From NCBI GenBank assembly GCA_003344405.1, contig NOWV01000156.1:62001-126000 (forward strand): a DNA stretch of 64,000 nt. The letters run 5' to 3'. The notes under the pieces are model-generated. The model was not told the origin of the DNA, ran no database searches, and saw only the letters and a list, made by a program, of their open reading frames with translations. The stretch's first letter is position 1. Each line of letters begins with the position of its first letter. A program made the translations under genes and the position numbers. Below are positions 26,001 to 39,900 of the stretch, in pieces. The DNA is from Trichoplax sp. H2 (lineage: Eukaryota; Placozoa; Uniplacotomia; Trichoplacea).

Positions 26001-28740
26001 ATTATTAAATTAGTAAAAAACTTAATGTATATCTGCTATAGAACATCTTTCAAGGTTAAAAATGCAAGATCTTCCAGGAAATTATTTTAAACTTATTTCT
26101 GCTGTAAAGAATTTGATGTAGGTGAAGGTTAATGTCTACCAGCTAGAGTATTAACCAGATCAATTTCTATCTGCTGTGAAGCATTTAATATAATTAAGAG
26201 TACTATTTGAGCGTTAATTTTTCATTTTTATCGTATTTAACTTGATTCTAATCCGATTTACGGTGTCGATAGTTAAAGATCAATATCGAATAAGAACTTA
26301 CTAAGAAATCTAATTTTGTGCTTAAATCTTGCTAATTGAAATAGATCCTTATTTGTTACTCGCTTTCACTGTGAAAACTTAAAAGCAAATTTTTTATGTC
26401 ATAATCGATTAAGAAAATGATTTATAAAACTAGAATTGGCATCGGTCTAGCAGCTAAGTGGGCATCAATGACGATCCTAATTTGCAGTACAGTTCATTTA
26501 ATTACCTAGTTTAGCCCAGTAGACACCATGAGATTGAAAATATCCTTGTTCAAACACCATCCTGACAGACTGGCATACAGCAATTGTTTTGCCACAGCCA
26601 GCCATCCCATGTATTAGAAGATGACCTTGCGAATTATCGATATCCTTTAAATGGCTACAAATTTTATCAACAAAAGTTTGGCGTATTATATAGTGACTTT
26701 CGGGAGTTGGAGGAAGATCTCGTAGCAAATAGGCTAACAAGGAAAAAACAGGATTGTTAGGATATGAGGAATATTAAAGCTATATCTTTCTTAACATTGT
26801 AGAATAAGAGGCTAAATGATGCACTTTCTACAATTATTCCGTAAATTTTACAAATCAAAAAATCATTCAACTGTATTAATGTACGGTATGTTAAAATCCT
26901 AAATATAAATTGATTCCTTCCATGCAAAAAGGCGTGCTTTCTTTCGGTTAATTATTATATTAATCCTAGACATTTGATTGCAATTTTGAATTATTTCTAG
27001 ATTATACGTTGATTAGTACGATAGTAGAAATCATAGGCGTTTTCTCGCCTCTTCATGGTAGGTATAGAGAATGTAGCACGGCTTTATAACCTTTCTACCC
27101 TTGCACTTGTATTCATAAAATAGGCTGCTCCTAATTATAAATTCGATATCAAAAATTAATGAAATAAACACCTGAATTAGTCGGCTTTCCTTTCTCATTC
27201 TCATCTTCTATTTAAAATAAACGAAAATATAGGATAAGTTAGTATTGAATTCCTATAACTAAAAGTAATACTTCCGATAGGTGTATCCGATTAATCAATA
27301 CACACGCACATCAAAAGAATTGAAATTCGAATAAATTGGATACCCCAAAATGGTGGACAAGCTTACAGTACTTTATCTATCAACATATTGATTGCTATTG
27401 AAACATTTAGTCTAGAATTGCGTAAGGCTAATCGATTGATTTATTCTCAATCTGTTTAAGCTTCTATTATCCTATTTTAATGGAGTTCTATTTTACTGTA
27501 ATTTTATGCAGTTTTAATGCATTGATATTATAGAGACATATCATCAAGTTAGGCGATAGAATTAGCTACTAGTAGCAGTCTTATCCAAATTGCATTTACA
27601 AACATATTAAAAATGTCTCAATGCACGAGAAATTTTAGCTCACCAACGCGTATTTTATAATTTCTACAGTAAATTATCCTACTATTCCAGTTACACATTA
27701 ATCAATACTAGATTTACATATTCGTATAAATCGGTTTTTTCCTTCAATAAATTGAAACTTACTCATCTTTCCTGGAACTTCTAATAATTCTACTGCATAA
27801 TATTCTGGTTAATGTAGCACTATCTATAGTCAAATTTGGGTTAGTACACTCATAATCAGGAATATCGTAATCATGCATAGCACTTAACCTTCTCTTTTCT
27901 TTTCTACAAAATTGAAACTTGCTCGTCTATTCTGAAATGTATCAGTAAGCAACCCTCTATACGACTATAAAATTGTAGTGTTGTTTTGGGTGAAAACCAT
28001 GCACTACTATTTATTGATTTCTAAGCTACTACAAATTCATTTCCACCTTCAAAAGTAAATTCTACTCGGTTGGTCTACAACGTATAAATACTCTACAGTT
28101 AAGAAATTATAGCATCATTCCAGTTCAATTTTTGCAAACACTGTTATTACATAACAGTGTTTGTAATTTTTCTCTTTCAGCAGAATAAATTTCATTCAGC
28201 TATTCTGCTAATATCCTTCACTAATAGCAACCTGTAGCATTACTCTAATGAGATTTTATGAAGCATAACAATAGTGCATCGTTGGATATTCTATTTCTAC
28301 AAAAATAAATTTACTCCATCATTCGATCATTACAGTATCACATACGCTGTTACTAGCAACTTTGAACATTTTTCAGGTCGAATTGTTGAGAAAATAGTTG
28401 TTGTAGTCATCACGGAGCTACAACATATTTTACCTGCTCTACGTCGCAATTCTGCTTCATTTTGCAATGCTTCACCAAATTCTTGTACTGTTATAGCTCC
28501 ATGTTCTTGCAAAGTATCACAGAGGTGAAAGAAATCTTGATCGGCTCGAAACTTGAGGATTTTAATAAAGTTATAAATCATTTCTTTATTGGTTCGAAAT
28601 GAATTTAATTCATCGACTTCTTCATTCGATAGGACTTGTCTAGCTCTTAAATCAATCAAAAACTGTTGTAATGGGATATCAGTAATCATTTTAGGATAAT
28701 TTCTCTCAATCACGGTCTCTATGTAGTGACTGAGCCCCAT
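17070..28740 (-). CDS. APAF1: APAF-1-like apoptosome protein (CARD, NB-ARC, propeller)
   Basis: Start ATG at 28740 (ACAAAATGG context). Phase-matched exons: 28740-28434 (CARD), 27792-27763, 27207-27172, 26733-26506 (P-loop GMAGCGKT), 25481-25356, 25203-25052 (kinase-2 ILFIFDDIW and sensor IATSR), 24629-24190 (GGLPLAIALIGG and winged helix), 23040-22710 (LHDLMVDYL, the MHD-like position, then the APAF-1 helical domain), 22505-22315. About ten more exons follow to the last, 17372-17070. Domain order and spacing match APAF-1, which binds cytochrome c and ATP/dATP and recruits a caspase through its CARD. The C-terminal half should form WD40 propellers, but only weak WD-like ends are visible (VVYSIDTGQQL, IWMVTGD, IWRLNGN); no run of canonical GH-WD repeats. 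Walker A and B residues are intact, so nucleotide binding is expected. A CED-4-like or NLR alternative is less likely because of the helical domain. Confidence 0.85.
22231..22259. repeat. (TA)n tract
   Basis: An imperfect TA dinucleotide run, self-complementary, in an intron between the helical-domain and propeller exons of the APAF-1-like gene. Confidence 0.8.
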
Positions 28741-31160
28741 TTTGTAGCTGGTATATCACTATAATCTCCACTTTGGTCAAGAATATAAATAAGAAAGGCA
28801 GTCAAAAATCTGCAATCTAGAGCAAATTGAGAACTACGTTGGGTAAGTTTAATCCATTTTTAGGCTACTCATATTTAATTATGATATCTACTTGTTCCAC
28901 AATAGCATTCGGTCAAATTTTTCGTCTTGCTTGTTATAGCATAACAAACATTGACATCTTTTTTATTGGTATAGTCAACTAGTAAGGCTATCTTATTCCA
29001 TAGCATGTCAAAGATTGGCCATATTATCGATCCATCTTGAATAATAAATCTCCTCAATGACTACGCCTATCTATCGTTAAGCTTGAAGGAAAACCCAAAC
29101 CATATGATTTTATATATCTGTTCATCATCGTTGAGATTGCTTAATATATTGTAGTATAGAGGATAGTTGTATCGGTCAGTACTTGTCTCATTGTTTATAT
29201 AGTAAGTAGGTTATTTAATCACATGATAGAAGCCCTAGAGCCATTAAGACTGCGTGCATAATACAACTTAATTAAGGAAACTAATATGATTACTCTTGAT
29301 AGAGTTACTTTAAATTAATTTAGAATCAGATGATGACAATTAAATTATTTGCATCTACTTTTTGCCTTGGTTATTATTGTCACTTTTGATTATTTATAGT
29401 AACAGGTAGACCTGCCGTCCAAATAAATGACCAGAAAAAATATCCCTCCCTATGCCAGTACGATACTTATTTAATGTAATGATTTCAACTTATTACAGAA
29501 GTTCAATGTTCAAGTTAAAACCCATACATTACCATTAATGAATGAATTGATTATAAATTATATTAAACATTCTAGCACCATTTTTCTACAGTAGTTACAC
29601 GTGCAGTATTTGTCAATCTGATGTTGACGTATGGGTAGAGTTTCGAGAATAAAAGAGCAGATTCTCTTGTGTAGTAAATCCTACATGCGTCCTGTCGACG
29701 ATAGTAATTGATGTTATAGCCATATTTTAACTCTGTAGAAGTAATTCCTGTACCATACTGTGTAATGCTGTAATAGCTTATAATGATTAAGATGTATTCT
29801 GTCAAACAGTCCATTTAATTTAATAATTAGATCTTAATAGATTAGAATCGTAGTCACCTTTATGGTTTCTATTTACAGCTAGCGGAAAGATTATATTATT
29901 TTAATCAACTAATTTGATTCAACTTCATCACTTTGCATTTGAAGGCTATAACAAATGCTTTAGGTTTCAGGCAATCGATTCTGTAGGTGCTTCATTTTGG
30001 CTTATAGCAATCTCGCAATAATCCAAAATGATGTAACATTGGTAGCTTGTTTTCTTAAGTTGAGCACTGTCTAAACTTATCTTGCATCAGGTAAACCCTG
30101 AAGAGATGAAAGATTGTGGTGATATCGAATACCCTGTAAGAATCGATATTGCTATAATATAAAAGTCCTTATGTGAAGGGTATGTACATGAGGGAAATAT
30201 TTAGCCATTTCATGTTGCGTATTCATTATTGATCCTTGCTTAAAGACAAGGTATTTAATAGTCACAATTGCAAATGCCAGTATATCTCTTTATAAACTAG
30301 ATCATGTCAGACATAAGTAATGGAATGTGATTATACGCTTGTATCATATCCATCCAATAATTTCATATGTATGATAGAGATTAACAACTAACTTGTTCAC
30401 TATACTTTATTAGTATATGATTTCGTACACAGAAATGTTAATACACCTGGTAATATGAGTATAAATATTTAATAATCCAATGTAAAAATTGTGCCATGTG
30501 TTATCGTTTTCATTCACAGGGCTGCTTATAGGGTTGTCAACAAGATAATATCCAAATTGTTACATATTCAAAATTTAGCGTTGAAAGAAATCGTTATAAA
30601 GATATTTGAACAATAGGTTGTACACTATAAAAGACATAAAGCTGCTTCAACTCTTTTCAAAATTTCGGAGATTCGCTAAGGAATAATTTTTTAAAAAGCA
30701 ACTGCATTATGCCTCATAAAATAAAGGCGACCATTTTAATACAACTACAGCATAATTGCTATATTAGCCTGACGTAGCTAAAGTAGATGGTTTACAGATG
30801 CAATTTAGTAAAAGCTTGGGTTTAATCTGTACTCGCAGACTATAAATCGATAACATCATTTATAAGGAATTGGTACAATATATCACATTTTACCTACACA
30901 TTGGTAGAAATTAGTGATGCTATTCATTTAAATAGATCTGAGCTACATTATAATTATGATTAAGCAATATACAATGGATGTTCACTAACTCCCGATCATT
31001 TATAAATTTGACCATTATGATCGTTGAAAAATGATGGACAAGTTCCAACATTAATGGAGGCTATTTGTGTAGATATTGTGCCACAGCATTCATTGCCAGG
31101 CCTTAGCAACTAATAAGCAATGTTCTATCAATTTGAGTGTAGAAGTCGCTATGTGATCCT
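28741..31160. other. Non-coding upstream of the APAF-1-like gene
   Basis: AT-rich. The longest frame is 80 codons at 29814-29572 on the minus strand, starting with a hydrophobic segment and ending in VTTVEKWC; it has no recognised family and no supporting exon structure, so I do not call it a gene. The first few hundred bases should carry the APAF-1-like promoter. Confidence 0.45.
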
Positions 31161-31416
31161 TCAGAATTTAAAATAAGCAGCTAATCGTGCCATGATCGAT
31201 TGTGGCTGCTGCTGTTGTGTTAAAGGATCCGATAGCGCTGGTATTTCTTGTTCGTCATGGTTAAGGACTATAGCACTGTCTTTGTTACTATTATTCTCCT
31301 CTTCTTCCCTTAGTATTCTCTCAGCACGCCGACGGGCGATAGTCGGTTTCATAGCTAGAAAGATAGCTGCTCCAGTTATATTTACGAGGACCCTGATCGC
31401 AAATTCAAAACAATAC
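31161..31416 (-). CDS. Possible C-terminal exon of a membrane protein
   Basis: Behind an AATAG acceptor at 31418-31417 a frame runs to a TGA at 31163-31161. It contains one likely transmembrane helix (AIRVLVNITGAAIFLAM) followed by a charged tail (KPTIARRRAERILREEEENN) and a Gln-rich end. The TM-basic-acidic pattern is typical of a cytoplasmic tail. A single-exon reading from an ATG at 31472 gives 103 residues. Family not recognised and no upstream exon identified with confidence. Confidence 0.35.
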
Positions 31417-32502
31417 CTATTAATTGATAGTGAGTTGTAGCTAAATAATTGCATATGCACATTATATTCCATTAGATATCTTGATGTAGATAGTCACAAA
31501 GACTAAGAGTACATATTGTGTGGGCTGATTACTTCCATTTTCTATTGGGTATTATTTCGCTAGTAATCCTATGCGAGAATATTATCTTGCGTATCAATGC
31601 TGTAGTTAAAGTCAGCATATAGATAGCCAAGGAAAATTAGAACTACCGTATGTTGACGATTGCCATTATGGACAACAGAACATAACAGAATCTGAGGTAC
31701 GGGGTTATCACTAACCTTGATATACTATGAGTGATGAATAACCTTATTAAGGTTTGCGCGTGTATGCAATCGCTGTAATGTGCAGTGGTGTAATCATAGT
31801 ATAACTAATTGAATAGATGTTCATGTCTATGCGTATCTTGATACATACTGTAATTAACACGTAGTGCTACCTGCATATTAAGATGCATCAATGTAGTCGA
31901 ACATGGTATTATGTAGATTAATATGTATTTAGAGATAGCATGTACAGCATAAGATGTATGTTTTATATTGTATGGAGAGGAATTGGATGCAATAAGTGTA
32001 ATAGAACCCTGATGCTTCACTAGTTCAATAAAGTTGTGCTCGTCTATAGTATAACACTATTCCTTTGCAGTTAATTTATCCTAGGGGTGAAATTAAAAAT
32101 GCATCAACTACGATATATGAATTGTGCTTCCAATCAATTGTCATCCGGCAGCTCAGTAGAGTGGACTACTGTAAGAATATCGTGCGCGATTGTATACTGT
32201 ATAGGCAAGTAAGCTCATGAATGGATCCTGCATAAAAGCTAGCATAACACTGTCTATAATCGAGGTACAAATGCATGGCCTTACCAAATACCAGTGGTAA
32301 AAACTATGTATCTTATTCGTTTACGTAACGCTGGTGATAATTCAGAGGTTGCCTTGCGTTTATTCCCTTTATTGGCCATAACTTGAAGATTTCAGTCTAA
32401 CAATCAATTCTACAACGACGCGTATGTCACATCCGTCGACCAAGATTTCAGTCTTGTACTGCGAGGCTTTTCATCTATAATGTCTACTCCAGTAACCGAG
32501 TA

Positions 32503-32690
32503 TTATACATGTACAAATTAGGAAGAAGTTTGACAATGATGTTATCCTCTATAAGTAGATCAATTTCTATTTTAGAACGATCACGAATTAGCATGACAAA
32601 GAGTGAAGATACAAGGTTATATAGAAAGTGCCCAAAGTACATTGCCTTACTGCTAAGGCATGGACGACCGACTGCAAATTGTTGGAAATT
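32503..32690 (-). other. Weak coding candidate
   Basis: A minus-strand frame with a hydrophobic segment (YNLVSSLFVMLIRD) and an acidic/aliphatic part (SKIEIDLLIEDNIIVKLL). A TTTAGCAG acceptor-like site precedes it. It could be an exon of the same gene as 31416-31161 or a chance frame. Confidence 0.15.
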
Positions 32691-32984
32691 TGGAGTAGTC
32701 AGTCCATCATCGCTAGGGAATAATACAGCTGTATTGTACATATACCACTGTTGTAAAATTGCCTTACAAGCAACGTAGACGATTCAAGTTTATCCTCTTG
32801 CCTATCTGACAAACTTACTTATTTGTTATGGCTTCTTGGAGGTGTTGATTCAATTGGAGAGTTTAGTTTAGTCTATGCAAGCAATGGCCATCCATTCCAT
32901 CCATTCAATGTGGAGCGTGCACCATCTCTTCCACTGCTCTTGCGTGCTTCAATTACTCCTATCCCGACCGGGTGTGTGGTGTTA

Positions 32985-33750
32985 CAGTACAGCCCAGTTG
33001 AGTACAGTACAAAATACTGTGTATTACAGTACACTGTAATGATGAGTTGACTGCACCATGGCCAAGCATAGCAGATTTCATTACGCTGTACTGTACACTG
33101 TACAGTAAACGTGCTGACATACTGTACAGTATACCAAATTTCAGAAGCAAGTTGCAAAACACTGCAATACGGTAGATGACACTTTCACCAGTAGAGTAGA
33201 AATTAAGTAGAATGATCAGAAAGAGGATTAAAAGCCTGCTTAATGCCCATGTTGGTGACCCATTTTACTCACTCGCTGGATGGTTCTTTTTTTACTGCAG
33301 GTCGTGCCATTGGAGGGTCTGTGCCGTACAGTGTACAGTACAGGACTGGACGTACTAATACTGTAATCGCCAGGCAAAGTACTGTAATCGCACGTGGAGT
33401 GAGAACCCTTGCAACTGAGTCTAGTGCCCAATGTTAGCCAATGTCAACAGTATATTACTATACGGTACATACTGTACCGCTGTATCTGCAAGTCAAGCGA
33501 GTCTTTCACACGTCGAATCAGCCACATACAGGTACTGTACTCACTGAGTGTACTGTACTGTACTCTAGAGTCTAGTACAGTACTATACACTGTACTGAAC
33601 GTACTGTACACTGTAGTCAGTGTACTGTCACAGTCGGGGGAAAACGACCATACTGTTCGCCCTATCGTCCACCAATACTGTGCCTACCCTACTCTACGGC
33701 ACTCAGTGTACTGTACGGAGGTTGAACCATCTGCGACTGACCGTAGTGCA
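32985..33750. repeat. Second AGTAC/GTACT pentamer region
   Basis: Clusters of gtacagtac and ctgtactgtac at about 32985-33040, 33085-33135, 33328-33345, 33460-33485, 33530-33625 and 33705-33718. The unit is the same pentamer as at 6.4-7.3 kb. The region ends about 220 bp before the LRPPRC start codon, so it overlaps the expected promoter or 5' untranslated region. Confidence 0.8.
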
Positions 33751-33968
33751 GTTGAATTAACCTTGATTGAAGTCGGGCATTGAAGCCAAAAAGAGGAGAA
33801 AAAGAGCTACAGTTGGCAGCTTGGCGTTGGAGAGATTTACCAGCATAAAATCCTCTTTCCTTTTCTACTCATTGACTTATTTTAAGCACTATCAAGAAAG
33901 AATTCTTGCATTGCTGATAGTTATTGCCGCTTATCTTCTTGTTGGTACTTTATATTCATCGGTGCAAA

Positions 33969-36900
33969 ATGTGGAGAGTGTCTACTCGCTTCCTTATGCA
34001 GCGGCCTGTTGTCTTCAACGCTCGCAACCAGGCTGTCAGTCATTCACTGGTCAAGAATTTCCTCAGTAAACCACAAATTGCCCCCATTGGGGCTAGTCGA
34101 TGGCTATCCATCAGCCGAATTGCATGCAATACACATGCTGAAACAGCCCAAACTGCTGATCCAACCAAGAAAAAAGAAACTGCCACGTTTAGCTATGAAT
34201 TTTTAGATTTTGATAACTTTTTAACAGTCAAAGACGACCAGAAAGATCCCTCAACGACTACCTCACGACGTCCACCTCGACGTCCAAGAGCTCGTCCGAT
34301 ACCACGCATGGGTGAAATTTATTCCAAGGAAATTCTCCTACTCGACTTTCGAAGAATATGCGATTTAGGTAAGGATAAAATCGAAACACAAAGTAATCAC
34401 TCTAGCATAGCAATTCACCAATACTCTACTCTTCATGGCCATCATCATTTTAACATTGATTCATAGCTGCCAGTCGTTAGCTTGCTCCTTTTGCATACTA
34501 CGACCCTTGCAAAATGTTCTCTCTGAAATCGAGTGCAGTTCAATGAATTACGAATAAATGTTTGCCTAATGATGGATAATTGATAAATCATCATGCAATG
34601 CAATACGATACTTGTATAGAAGGGATAGACAAACCACTAAATGGATAATACCATAGTTGAATATTATTTGGGGTATATACCAACCAATGCGATTGGCTAA
34701 AACAGACTTGACGAAGGCAATACTGCAGTATGACTGATTGACGATGACACAAATAGCAACGATATGCATTCTTGACTGTAGGCCTAAAGTAAGTAGATAT
34801 CGTTTTGAGAGCTCACCAACGATGCTACTATTAGAATTATGGATAGATGTTATAGAACAGGAGTGCAGTATTGACTACTTAAATTTCATTGTAATGGACT
34901 GTAGTGGTCTTTGTAGCATGAACATCAATGTAAAAGACCAATTTGATTGTTGAAAAAATACAAACTGCTCAGTAAATGATCGTGATGCGAATGCAAATAT
35001 CATATCGAATTCACCTCTACCTTACGAATCGCACACAATCTACAATAATCGCTAGATAGGAGTAATACAGTATACTACTACAAATCTTGGCGACCTACTG
35101 TCCAGTAACTGTTTTGCAAAGCTTGAACAATTGCAAAGTTGCACTTAGCCACATGCTTGTACAGTACTATGATGACGGGTAAATCAGTGACTATTAGGAT
35201 GCAAGTTCTTCATCTTATGCGGCAAATACGTATACGTCAGAAATAGCGACAAGACCATAGTGTTACGATGGATCATGGAATGATTGAAGAAAATTACTAT
35301 GCAATATCGTACAAATACAATGTTGAATAGTTATAAAATAGATATCATACAATGGAAATAATAGATTGATATTTGCTTATTTATTGTATTTGTAGAGTTT
35401 ATATCTCATAGTCTTGGCTGTGATATTATTCGCAATTGTGGCGAACGCTTGCGTGATGTTAAACCTGAACAACGTATCGAGTTAGTGCATCAATTTTGGG
35501 CAAAATTGGCTTCTAGAGGTACGTGAGCTAGAAATATTGTTTGCATGAACGATCATAAAATTCAATCGGCTATAGTGTATGACAGGCAAATCAACGCACA
35601 TAACAAGTTACTGCAGTAAGAGAGTAGTTGGAGTTACTTTCTTACTTTTGCCTGTTAAGTATTAACAACATTTTTATCACCTTTCCAACTTACACTTATA
35701 CTCACCAAAAGGTAAAAAAGATGAATCAGATGTAGTATTATATTATATTATATTTTATATGCTTGATAAAATTTTGTAAATGGGTTAAAATAAGTCAGCT
35801 TTCTTACAACAAATTTAACTTTTTATTATCTGTTTTCGATCTGTCTTTAGTGTAATTTGTTCGCATGTATATATACTATCAACTCTAGAGAAATCATCCA
35901 GTTTGCTTCGACAATGTTAACTGTCTATTTCGTTTGAGAACAGTTTCATCTTGCTTACCCTTATTCATAATAAACTTATCATTAATTTCAATCGATATTG
36001 ATTTTAGATTATAGATTCAACGTTAATCATTACAATGAATTATTAACGGTCTACAATTTTTGCGAACACACTTTTTCACCTATCGAATTTCTGTCTTCCA
36101 TGAGAGCTAAAAATGTTTCTCCTGATAAGGTTTATTTTAGATCATTTTTGTTAATTGAATGAGCTAGAAGTATTTCAGTTATATTTGAATAATACTCGAT
36201 AATTTCTCCAAATTGGATTGTAATCGTTAAATGATGTTACGCAGACGACTTACATCAATATATTACAAGCATATGGTATTCAAGGTGACATTAAGGCTGC
36301 CAGGTTAGTAGATTGATTACTACTTCGTACCACGTAATAGATGGTATAGCGATTCTTAAATATGATAGTACTACTGGTTGAACACTTAAACTTAAACCAT
36401 ATCGCATTTGATGGACAGACTAATGTTTTAATATCGTAATGTTATCTAGTACTATCTTGGATTATATGAAAAATGAAGATATGTCAATATCAGAATCGGT
36501 CTATGCTGCCTTAATAACTGGGCATGCCAGAGCTGAGTAATACACTATGATTCAATGATTGTTAGTCCGAGACGACTTTTTCACCTCAAATGGAATAATC
36601 TTACCAAATTTTTATTATGCGTCTATTTCATATATTTAGCGATCTGGATAATTCATACGCAACGTTTGATTTGATGAGGTTGGGATAAAACACATCGTGT
36701 ATGACTTGCTATTTTGTTCACTGTTGAAACTCTTATATACGGTAGTAAATTTTTAGGACAAGATTTTGTAATATTCTCTCTCCATTTTTAATGTTATATG
36801 TATAGACAGAACAACATAATGCCAAGCCAAATTAGTTATACGGCTTTAGTTAACGCTGTCGCTGAACGAGGAAATTGGCTATCGCTAGAAAAGGTATTAC

Positions 36901-39900
36901 TTTTGCAAATTTCTAATAGTTAGTTGATACTTACGCCCGTATCATATCTTCTTACTCTATTGATACTAGGTATTTCAGATGATGCAAAAGGATCACATTT
37001 TGCCTGATCGTCATACTTATAGCTCTGTAATCAAAGCTCTTTCAAGAACTAAGAAAAGTTTTCTCATTCCTAATGTAAGCAACAAATTATAACAGTAACA
37101 ACGCCACAATAGGCGTAACTGACTTGTGAAATACTGGAAGAGCATTTATTTCACATCATAATATCATTCCTTTAATCCTTATTCATGATAGGTATTGGAT
37201 AGTATTGAAGGCAAAATATCTCTTTTTCAAGGTGGGTTAAAATTTTCGTTATTAGGTCAAATCCAAAAGTCACAAAAATTACATAAAATTTCTTCTTCTG
37301 ACCTTGTATAGCTTTACGTGGCACGATGATCGACCTATGCTTTGAGGGAGATTTTCAGGGTGCCCTATTTATATTGAAGGACATCGTTCATATTAATCCA
37401 AGCAATCGGGACGATAATATCAACATGACACTCCGTTCTCTCCTTCGGGCTGTTGCTAGAATGGAAACTGTAAGAACCATACGACCATAAGACGACATTC
37501 ATTACATACAACGAATAATATTGATGTTGGTTGTTCCACTGTTTTAATGGTATCATTTAGGAAACAAAAGATAAACTCAATTTTATAGGGGACATTGAGC
37601 ATGAGAAATTAATCGATCACTATGTATGGTATGATTTTCTTGATGTTCTTCATGATAACAGAAACACAGGTAATTTATAATATTGAACTTTTAAACATTT
37701 ATAAGCTTAATTATTAATACACCAGATTAGCATCTTGCTAACTCTGTAACTGATACAATGATCTCTAGACCTAGCTGTTGACTGCATCCGCGAAATGGCC
37801 CAGAGGGTAAATTTCAATGATAGTTCTATCATTGCAGTTCCTTTTCGACGATACTACAGAAATTATGAGCGCTTTGTGTTTAAATGAAAATTTTTATCGA
37901 GGCTTAACCAACAAATTTGTACGCCTGTTTTTAGAAAATTCCAGTGCGATCTCATTTCGTATATCCTATGTTTATCCAGTACCGTCAAAAGGGAGATATT
38001 GAAGGTAAAATGAGAGAACGTAATTTTTGTATCACCAGCAATACCTATTATGGTTAACTGTATGAAATTTCTTGTTGACAATTTTTAGGAGCCGTTAATT
38101 TGCTCCATCTCATGGATTCTTGTAAGATATTGGGGAATAAAATAACGTAAGTATATTGCTTTTGCTGGAAATGATGCTTGTTGCTATAGGTTATGTCATC
38201 CTAAGATCGGAAAAAGATCGTTTATTTCTATATCAATTACTCTATGTATATAGGTATTCGATATTTATGTCTTGCTTTGGACAGAATAGAACTCTTAATG
38301 ATATTGTATCAGCAATTGAGGTAATCTTAGCTTTATTTATAAACTTTTAATACAACTGATTTGTTGTATATTGTCAGTCTATAGAATGTAAGGTTTTTCA
38401 TAGATAATTTGTTTTATTTACTGTTTTCTTAATAGAGTCACAATATCAAAGTATCTCTTAGCCTGATTAATGCTATCGCAACTCACCTAAAAAGTATTGA
38501 TGATTCTAAAATTATCGGTAAGCATGAGGATAATTACGATGACAGATTTGATACATTGGTATTATACTTTTATCTCATAGCTTTACGTAATGCTTATTAT
38601 TAAAAATCAAGCAGTGTTTTAAATTTTCTTACTTTTGTTATTACATAACTTTAGTTGAAAAATTATTGCCTAGAATGGTGCCAGAAGTTCTTGAAAAGCA
38701 ATCAGCAACTATACTTTCACTATTAAAGTAACCTATATGCCAATAATACTACAAGACCGTATTTTTTAGATTATTTGTTTGATCTATGATTTTTGTTCGT
38801 TCTAAATAGACTCTTTAACGCTGAAGGATGTTTAAACGTAAGCAATCGTTTAGATAGATTGATACATTAATTTGATAGTATATAGTAAAGATATGCTGTT
38901 TTGAATGGTCGTATAATTCGTAGTACATCAAGATGGTGAACTCCAGAGAGGATTTGAATTCGAAAAGTAAGAATATCATAGGATGACTTTTTTTTGCTCA
39001 CAATAATATGTAAGGCGATAAAATTTATTTAACCTCACCGATATTATAGTTTATAGTATCATTGAAGAGTTAGTATCGAATTTCGTTAACACTGAGCAAA
39101 CCTCAGAAGCTGAAGAATTGGTTGAATCGCTATTAAAAGAGGTAGATTGATAGCTCATAGAATATACTTTAATGGCTTTTGACAGCAGTAAGACTTAGGA
39201 CTAAATATAATTTTTAAATTGTTTTATTAGGGTTTGGGAAAACATGTCACTTCCATTGTTCACACCAGAGTACTTAGTGGATTATGCCGTAAAATGAACG
39301 AAGCTGCTTTTTTTAGGGTAACTATGTTTACTTCACTTTTAGTACTAACGGGATTAGTGTCATCCGCAAAATTGGCCATAAAACATTAAATTTTTAGATA
39401 AAATATGTAGATGACTACTATTTCATTAATTTTGCATTTCCGTTCTTTATAGTACGGCAGGATAATGAGAGATCATAAGCTATCACTCGATAAATATCAG
39501 TACAGAGTTGTCTTGAAGGTAGAGTGAACAGTAACTTGTAATTATTGAGATTTTTTTCACATTCTACAATCGCTACTACGTGTGTATGCTAACATTGCGT
39601 TTTTCTGATGGTCAGATGCTCGCAAAACTTGGTAAAGTAGATTTAGCGCAGAAGTGCTTTGATGAGTTAAAGGTTAGACTTTGTGGCATGTCTTTGGCTG
39701 TAATGTAACGTAATATACGGTTCAGTTAATATGCTTATAATTAATTGGTATGCTTTTTACAGGCTCAAGATGGTTTAACGAGTCTAAGCTATTCTCACTT
39801 AATATTCGCATATCATGGGTCAAAGGTAAAATGAAATCCTCAGGTGCGATTTTGTACATAACTTTCAGATCGATAATTTTCTTAATTTTTGTTATTAGAA

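Noticed and set aside
29572-29814. 80-residue minus-strand frame starting with a hydrophobic segment
   Set aside because: No domain, no neighbouring exon, and a length that AT-rich DNA reaches by chance.
32823-33783. Overlapping frames before LRPPRC
   Set aside because: They lie in repeat sequence, are open on both strands, and show no domain; the LRPPRC presequence starts at 33969.
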